Below are positions 59,963 through 64,000 of a stretch of DNA of 64,000 nt, in pieces (the stretch's first letter is position 1; each line of letters starts with the position of its first letter). The stretch spans positions 52,668 through 116,667 of the forward strand of contig CANPXL010000006.1 of the NCBI GenBank assembly GCA_947586055.1, read 5' to 3'. The notes under the pieces are model-generated. The model was not told the DNA's origin. It searched no databases and saw only the letters and a list, made by a program, of their open reading frames with translations. The position numbers were made by a program, and so were the translations under genes. Source of the stretch: an uncultured Acetatifactor sp. GTDB lineage: Bacteria > Bacillota > Clostridia > Lachnospirales > Lachnospiraceae.

Positions 59963-61360
59963 ATGTATAGGAAATATGTTAGTTTTCTGGCAGATTGGAA
60001 AGAAAACAAATCGAAAAAGGCGCTTTTGGTGACAGGCGCCCGTCAGATCGGCAAAACCTATCTTGTGCGGGAATTTGGTAAAACCTACGAAAATTTTGTG
60101 GAAATCAATTTTATCACTGAACCGGAGGCCATGGAGATATTTTCAGGTAATCTGAATGCGGATACCATTGTCATGAACCTGACGGCGTATACTGGTCGCT
60201 CCCTGCTTCCAGGGAAAACACTTGTTTTTCTGGACGAGATTCAAGAGTGTCCACAGGCCAGAACCGCCATTAAATTTCTCGTGGAGGACGGGCGTTTTGA
60301 CTACGTTGAGTCCGGTTCTTTGTTGGGTGTCCGCTATAAGCATGTCCGGTCCTATCCGGTTGGTTATGAAACCATTCTTCAGATGTATCCTATGGATTTT
60401 GAAGAATTCTGCATTGCCAATGGGGTGCAGGAAAATGTACTTTCCTATTTGAAAGAATGTTTTGAAAAAAAGCAGCCGGTAACGTCCTCCATACATCGCA
60501 CGATGATGGAATTGTTTCGATATTATGTGATCGTAGGAGGGATGCCGGAAGCGGTTCGGATTTTTATTGATTCTCATGATATGGGACAGGTTGCGGCCGT
60601 TCAGAAGGACATTCTGAGACTGTATCGACAGGATATCGGCAAGTACGCACTGGAAGGCAAAACGAAGATTACGGACATTTTTGATCGGATTCCTTCTCAG
60701 CTGGATGACAAAAACCGTCGTTTCCAACTGGCGTCCATCAAGGCCACTGCCAGACTTCGGGATTATGAAGATGCTTTTGTGTGGCTGCGGGACGCAGGCG
60801 TCGCGTTGCCCTGTTACAATTTACGGGAGCCCAAAGTTCCCCTGAAGATCAACGAACAAACGAGACTTTTCAAGCTGTTTCAGAATGACAGCGGGTTATT
60901 GTGTGCGGCCGGGCTGGAAAACGTTCAATTTCCTATTCTTCAGGGAGATCTGTCGGTAAATATGGGCAGTATTCTGGAAAACGTATTTGCGACCCAATTG
61001 GTCTCGAATGGCTTTGAACTTCGATATCTGAATAAGCGAAACGTCGGAGAACTGGATTTTGTCATACAAAAAGGGATACAGATTATACCGCTGGAAATCA
61101 AATCAGGAAAAGATTATCACATCCATGCCGCACTGAATAATGCATTGAATGTAAAGGAGTGGGCACTTGCGGAAGGAATTGTATTCGGCGCATGTAATGT
61201 TGAAACCGAAGGACATGTGCGTTACCTTCCATGGTATATGATCATGTTTTTTGTACAGGAGCGGCTGCCGGCGCATTTCACGGCAGTTCCTGACTTATCT
61301 GCGTTTGCGAAATTCGGCGCCGGAGAAGACGACGAGAACGTAACTCCATTTGTCGAATAA
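59963..61360 (+). CDS. AAA ATPase with DUF4143 domain
   Basis: 465-residue P-loop ATPase: Walker A GARQIGKT (25-32), Walker B LVFLDEIQECP, then the DUF4143 C-terminal domain that ends in LDFVIQKG and IIPLEIKSGKD, a PD-(D/E)XK-like nuclease motif pattern. The role of this family is unclear; such genes are common in mobile and defence regions. Its promoter carries three evenly spaced repeats. It follows the Wadjet operon after a 288-nt gap. Confidence 0.88.
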   Translation: MYRKYVSFLADWKENKSKKALLVTGARQIGKTYLVREFGKTYENFVEINFITEPEAMEIFSGNLNADTIVMNLTAYTGRSLLPGKTLVFLDEIQECPQARTAIKFLVEDGRFDYVESGSLLGVRYKHVRSYPVGYETILQMYPMDFEEFCIANGVQENVLSYLKECFEKKQPVTSSIHRTMMELFRYYVIVGGMPEAVRIFIDSHDMGQVAAVQKDILRLYRQDIGKYALEGKTKITDIFDRIPSQLDDKNRRFQLASIKATARLRDYEDAFVWLRDAGVALPCYNLREPKVPLKINEQTRLFKLFQNDSGLLCAAGLENVQFPILQGDLSVNMGSILENVFATQLVSNGFELRYLNKRNVGELDFVIQKGIQIIPLEIKSGKDYHIHAALNNALNVKEWALAEGIVFGACNVETEGHVRYLPWYMIMFFVQERLPAHFTAVPDLSAFAKFGAGEDDENVTPFVE

Positions 61361-61405
61361 ATCAAGCTGCTGCCTTGATATGGTAAACATACCGTAGGTT
61401 TTCCC

Positions 61406-61434
61406 TTGACATAGCAAAGAAATCGTGATAAATT
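61406..61434 (+). promoter_or_regulatory. Promoter of the T-box leader transcript
   Basis: TTGACA (61406-61411), 17-nt spacer, TAAATT (61429-61434), just before the T-box RNA. Confidence 0.8.
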
Positions 61435-61441
61435 TTATCAT

Positions 61442-61697
61442 CATAACATGAGAAAAGCTGTGACGGAAAAGAGTAGTTTAGTGAGAAGCATCCAGAGAGA
61501 ACAGTGTTTGATGAGAGCTGTTTATGCGGAGATTAGACGAAAACCATTCCAGAGCTGTAATGCAGAATTAAGTAAGCGTTACCGTATGCCTGCGTTAAAG
61601 GATAGGATTTGACAGAATCCGAAGTGAAAAGTTAAGGTGGAACCGTGCTGAATGCACCCTTAGGACTATTTTAGAATGGTCTTATGGGTGCTTTTCT
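61442..61697 (+). promoter_or_regulatory. T-box riboswitch, specifier ACC (threonine)
   Basis: A T-box leader: Stem I with GGAAAAGAGTA (the AGTA element) and the distal GATGAGAG loop, the T-box sequence AAGGTGGAACCGTG (61634-61647), and a GCACCC/GGGTGC terminator (61654-61696) followed by TTTTCTT. The specifier loop aligns with the glyQS leader: CGAAA-GGC-ATTC there, CGAAA-ACC-ATTC here, giving ACC for tRNA-Thr. Uncharged tRNA would lift termination and switch on the next gene. Confidence 0.85.
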
Positions 61698-61736
61698 TAT
61701 GTTGTTGCCAGACAAAAAGGAAAGGAGATGAGTCTT

Positions 61737-62450
61737 ATGGTGGAGGAAAGGATCCGTTATCTGTTTTTGAGGTATCCTGATTGTCTATATGGTTTTACAG
61801 ATATTTCTGATAGCCGATATGCAGAGCATTATAAGTCTGCCCTGGTGTTTGCGGTCCCTTATGGAGAACTGTTGACAATGGAGGGCTATACAGAAGAACG
61901 ATTTGAGGGAGCAATCCGGGAGGCGAGACAAACGGAGAGAGAAATATTGGCACATATCGAAGAAATACTGGATGCGCATACAATAAGCTATCTGATTCCT
62001 TCCGCAGTTCAAAACAATGAGGAGGAACTGGCCGCCCCATTTTCATTTAAGTACGCTGCGGTTTGTGCCGGATTGGGCTGGATCGGAAAAAATGATGTGG
62101 TCGTCACGGAAAAATACGGGCCGAGAGTGAGACTGTCCGCAGTCCTGATAGACAGTCCGTTTGCCTACGGGAACAGAATAACTGAAAGCCGTTGCCCGGA
62201 TTCCTGCAGAAAATGTGTGGAGGCCTGCCCCTGTCATGCGCTGCGTGACAGGAAATGGAACATTGACGTCATGAGAAATGAAATGATCGATTATCAGTTG
62301 TGCAATCAAAAGAGAAGTCTGTACATAGAAAAGCATGGAAGGAAACATTCCTGCGGGCTATGTATAGCGGCCTGTCCGGTTGGCGTATCGGCGCTCTCCA
62401 CAGCCGGAGCCGCCGGAGCGCAGGGCCCCGCCATCGGGCAGGATGGCTGA
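61737..62450 (+). CDS. 4Fe-4S protein related to epoxyqueuosine reductase
   Basis: 237 residues resembling the middle of QueG: GLGWIGKNDVVVTEKYGPRV, CPDSCRKCVEACPCHAL and CGLCIAACP form two iron-sulfur cluster motifs. QueG reduces epoxyqueuosine in tRNA, but full-length QueG is about 370 residues and this protein lacks the last HEAT-like part, so it is a shorter relative with unknown substrate. ATG 61737 follows AAAGGAG by 9 nt; ATG 61728 abuts the site. Controlled by a threonine-type T-box. Confidence 0.8.
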   Translation: MVEERIRYLFLRYPDCLYGFTDISDSRYAEHYKSALVFAVPYGELLTMEGYTEERFEGAIREARQTEREILAHIEEILDAHTISYLIPSAVQNNEEELAAPFSFKYAAVCAGLGWIGKNDVVVTEKYGPRVRLSAVLIDSPFAYGNRITESRCPDSCRKCVEACPCHALRDRKWNIDVMRNEMIDYQLCNQKRSLYIEKHGRKHSCGLCIAACPVGVSALSTAGAAGAQGPAIGQDG

Positions 62451-62651
62451 AGGCGCGGAGCGGATTTGCGACACCGAATCAAACGGGCCAAAGAAACGGT
62501 CAGTGCTGATGTGCGAAGACGGGTTCCCTGGATGTGGTCTGGGGTAAAATCAGAGTATACTCATTTTTTCTCTTTTTTCATAAACCGGAATCCTGTATAG
62601 TATTGCTATCGGGAGCGCGCCTGAAGAAAATGAGAGTAAAAGGAGAAGACC

Positions 62652-63353
62652 ATGAACAGAGATAAATTATTAAGACAGTGGTTACCGGAGAGCATATCGC
62701 TAAATCCCATTGGAAGAAATGCCGAGGAAATTTGGATTGAGGAATTTGACAAAATATATCTTCAGTTTTTTGACAGCGTAATGGAAATTCAGAAAGCGGA
62801 TATTTCCTCGCTCCGGGGATTTGGAGAACTGACAGAGAACCAGCAGCCGGAATATGCTTCTTTCCATGAATTTATCACGGAAACCTTTGCCGATAACAAA
62901 GAAAACTATTGGAAGAACTGGAGAGAGCTTTTCGACACTTCCCTGATGACGAAAGAATTTTTTGACACATACTATGAAAAAATGCTTTATTACAGCAGAT
63001 ATTGTGAAGAGCAGCGCTACTTTACAAACAACAGCCTGTTTTTTGGGAATATGGTCATTATGGACCATTCGGTCGGATTTATGGACTGGAGCAGAGCGGC
63101 GGTTACGGATTGGCTGCTGGATTTCGCTTGCATGGACCTCCACCGTCCGTATTTCCTGATCCCGGAAAAATTAGCGCCATATTTACGGGAACGGGGAATT
63201 GAGGCAGAAAATTTCAGGGAGCGTTTTCTGTGTATGGCGTATTACAAGGGATTGGATGGGCTGCGCTGGCACGCGTCCATACAGGATGATACGTCCTGCA
63301 AAACAATCATGGAGTCCATCGGCAAATTGGAGAAACGTATAGAGAATCTGTAG
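62652..63353 (+). CDS. Aminoglycoside-phosphotransferase-like protein, catalytic loop altered
   Basis: 233 residues matching the C-terminal part of APH-type kinases: NMVIMDHSVGFMDWSRAAVTDWLLDFACMDL, where MDWS and the following acidic residues correspond to the metal-binding Asp loop. The preceding catalytic segment HGDxxxxN reads TNNSLFFGN, so the catalytic Asp is missing. Shorter than the usual 280-300 residues at the N-terminus. It may be a pseudo-enzyme or a decayed gene. Preceded by AAAAGGAGAAG. Confidence 0.65.
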   Translation: MNRDKLLRQWLPESISLNPIGRNAEEIWIEEFDKIYLQFFDSVMEIQKADISSLRGFGELTENQQPEYASFHEFITETFADNKENYWKNWRELFDTSLMTKEFFDTYYEKMLYYSRYCEEQRYFTNNSLFFGNMVIMDHSVGFMDWSRAAVTDWLLDFACMDLHRPYFLIPEKLAPYLRERGIEAENFRERFLCMAYYKGLDGLRWHASIQDDTSCKTIMESIGKLEKRIENL

Positions 63354-63395
63354 GTGAAAGCATAAAACAGGTAAAAGCATGAAACAGGTGAATGT

Positions 63396-63950
63396 ATGAA
63401 ATATGAAAACGCAAATAACGTTCTGCCGCCGGATTTATTAAGCGAAATCCAAAAGTATGCCGCAGGAAGATTATTGTACATTCCGCAAAAAGAAGAACCA
63501 ATGGCATGGGGGAGCCTCTCCGGCACAAGACAAAAACTGCGGAAACGAAATCAGCGCATTTACGACGAGTACAGAAATGGGAAAGGCGTCGGGGAACTCT
63601 CGGAGCAATATTTTCTGTCCGTAGACTCGATCCGTAAAATTGTATACGGTACGAGCCAAAGCAGACTTTCCTTTTTGCCGACGCTGGAAAATGCGCTTCA
63701 GTACAATCAGGCGGGACTTGCTGAGGAATGGCTTCGTATCTGTTATATGAAAAAGCTGTATGGAGAGCAGCCTTATCCGGAAGAATGGATATGCGACGGA
63801 CTGATAAATATGCCGCTGCGTCTCATCGACGACGTGGACAACGGGACACTACGGCAATCGGAGAATATGCCGTTGATCATCTGTTTCAGAAAAGGACGTT
63901 TTTGTTATCAGGGCAGCAGAGATTTTTTGAGGCATCATCAGTTTGTGTGA
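63396..63950 (+). CDS. CD3324 family protein
   Basis: 184 residues. The start MKYENANNVLPPDLLSEIQKY and the SGTRQKLRKRNQRIYDEYRNGK region followed by LSEQYFLSVDSIRKIVYG are typical of CD3324-type Clostridial proteins with a Mor/HTH-like helix set, probably DNA-binding. The C-terminal half is an unusual extension with no recognised domain. Function unknown. Weak ribosome site (AACAGGTG). Confidence 0.72.
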   Translation: MKYENANNVLPPDLLSEIQKYAAGRLLYIPQKEEPMAWGSLSGTRQKLRKRNQRIYDEYRNGKGVGELSEQYFLSVDSIRKIVYGTSQSRLSFLPTLENALQYNQAGLAEEWLRICYMKKLYGEQPYPEEWICDGLINMPLRLIDDVDNGTLRQSENMPLIICFRKGRFCYQGSRDFLRHHQFV

Positions 63951-63954
63951 AACA

Positions 63955-63985
63955 TATATGCCTGCCTCATGGCATATAATTCATC
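63955..63985 (+). terminator. Possible terminator at window end
   Basis: 8-bp perfect stem TATATGCC (63955-63962) with GGCATATA (63971-63978), 8-nt loop, then ATTCATCTTATT. Weak T-run. Confidence 0.45.
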
Positions 63986-64000
63986 TTATTCTGCCTTGAT

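Overview
The window looks like chromosome from a motile, carbohydrate-degrading Firmicute of the Lachnospiraceae type. Supporting signs are strong AGGAGG-type ribosome sites, TTGACA-17-TATAAT promoters, an ecfA1-ecfA2-ecfT-truA / rplM-rpsI ribosomal-region order, a T-box leader, xylan-active glycosidases, a short divergent CsrA next to flagellin, and CD3324-like and TIGR03915/TIGR03916-like genes. Most of the window is GC-rich; about 50.4-61.5 kb is visibly AT-richer and looks acquired. The species is not determined.

Layout. 1-5.6 kb: a partial MATE exporter, an M15 peptidase, and the ECF-transporter energizing module with truA. 5.7-19.4 kb: a large cluster of FHA proteins, PP2C phosphatases, zinc-ribbon Ser/Thr kinases, a trypsin-like protease with an FHA domain, a vWA/C-type-lectin protein and a GH3 hexosaminidase, placed between truA and rplM, which are normally neighbours. 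19.4-29.6 kb: rplM-rpsI, an efflux gene behind an attenuator-like leader, an acyltransferase, a membrane glycosyltransferase-like protein, asnA, a radical-SAM DNA-repair pair with a LexA-like box, and an HPr-like protein. 29.7-47.3 kb: a DinG/XPD-type helicase, a GH13 enzyme, a PadR-DUF1700-DUF4097 module, an ECF S-component, and a xylan-type set (SGNH esterase, GH115, GH3), then a HAD phosphatase.

47.4-50.4 kb: an invertible DNA switch. A small tyrosine recombinase lies between perfect 33-bp inverted repeats directly upstream of csrA and flagellin. An outward promoter at the far end of the segment would face csrA only after inversion. 50.4-61.4 kb: a predicted type I toxin-antitoxin pair, a HAD hydrolase, an AlbA_2-type regulator with palindromic operator-like sites, a complete Wadjet operon (jetABCD, plasmid defence) and a DUF4143 AAA ATPase whose promoter carries three repeats at exact 33-bp spacing. 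61.4-64 kb: a threonine-type T-box leader in front of an iron-sulfur protein related to epoxyqueuosine reductase, an aminoglycoside-phosphotransferase-like protein with a degraded catalytic loop, and a CD3324-like protein.

Main candidates for something new: the csrA-flagellin inversion switch with its one-sided terminator; the kinase/phosphatase/FHA cluster with shared zinc ribbons, including a receptor-like kinase broken by a run of nine G; the efflux-gene attenuator; and the regulatory architectures flanking the Wadjet operon.
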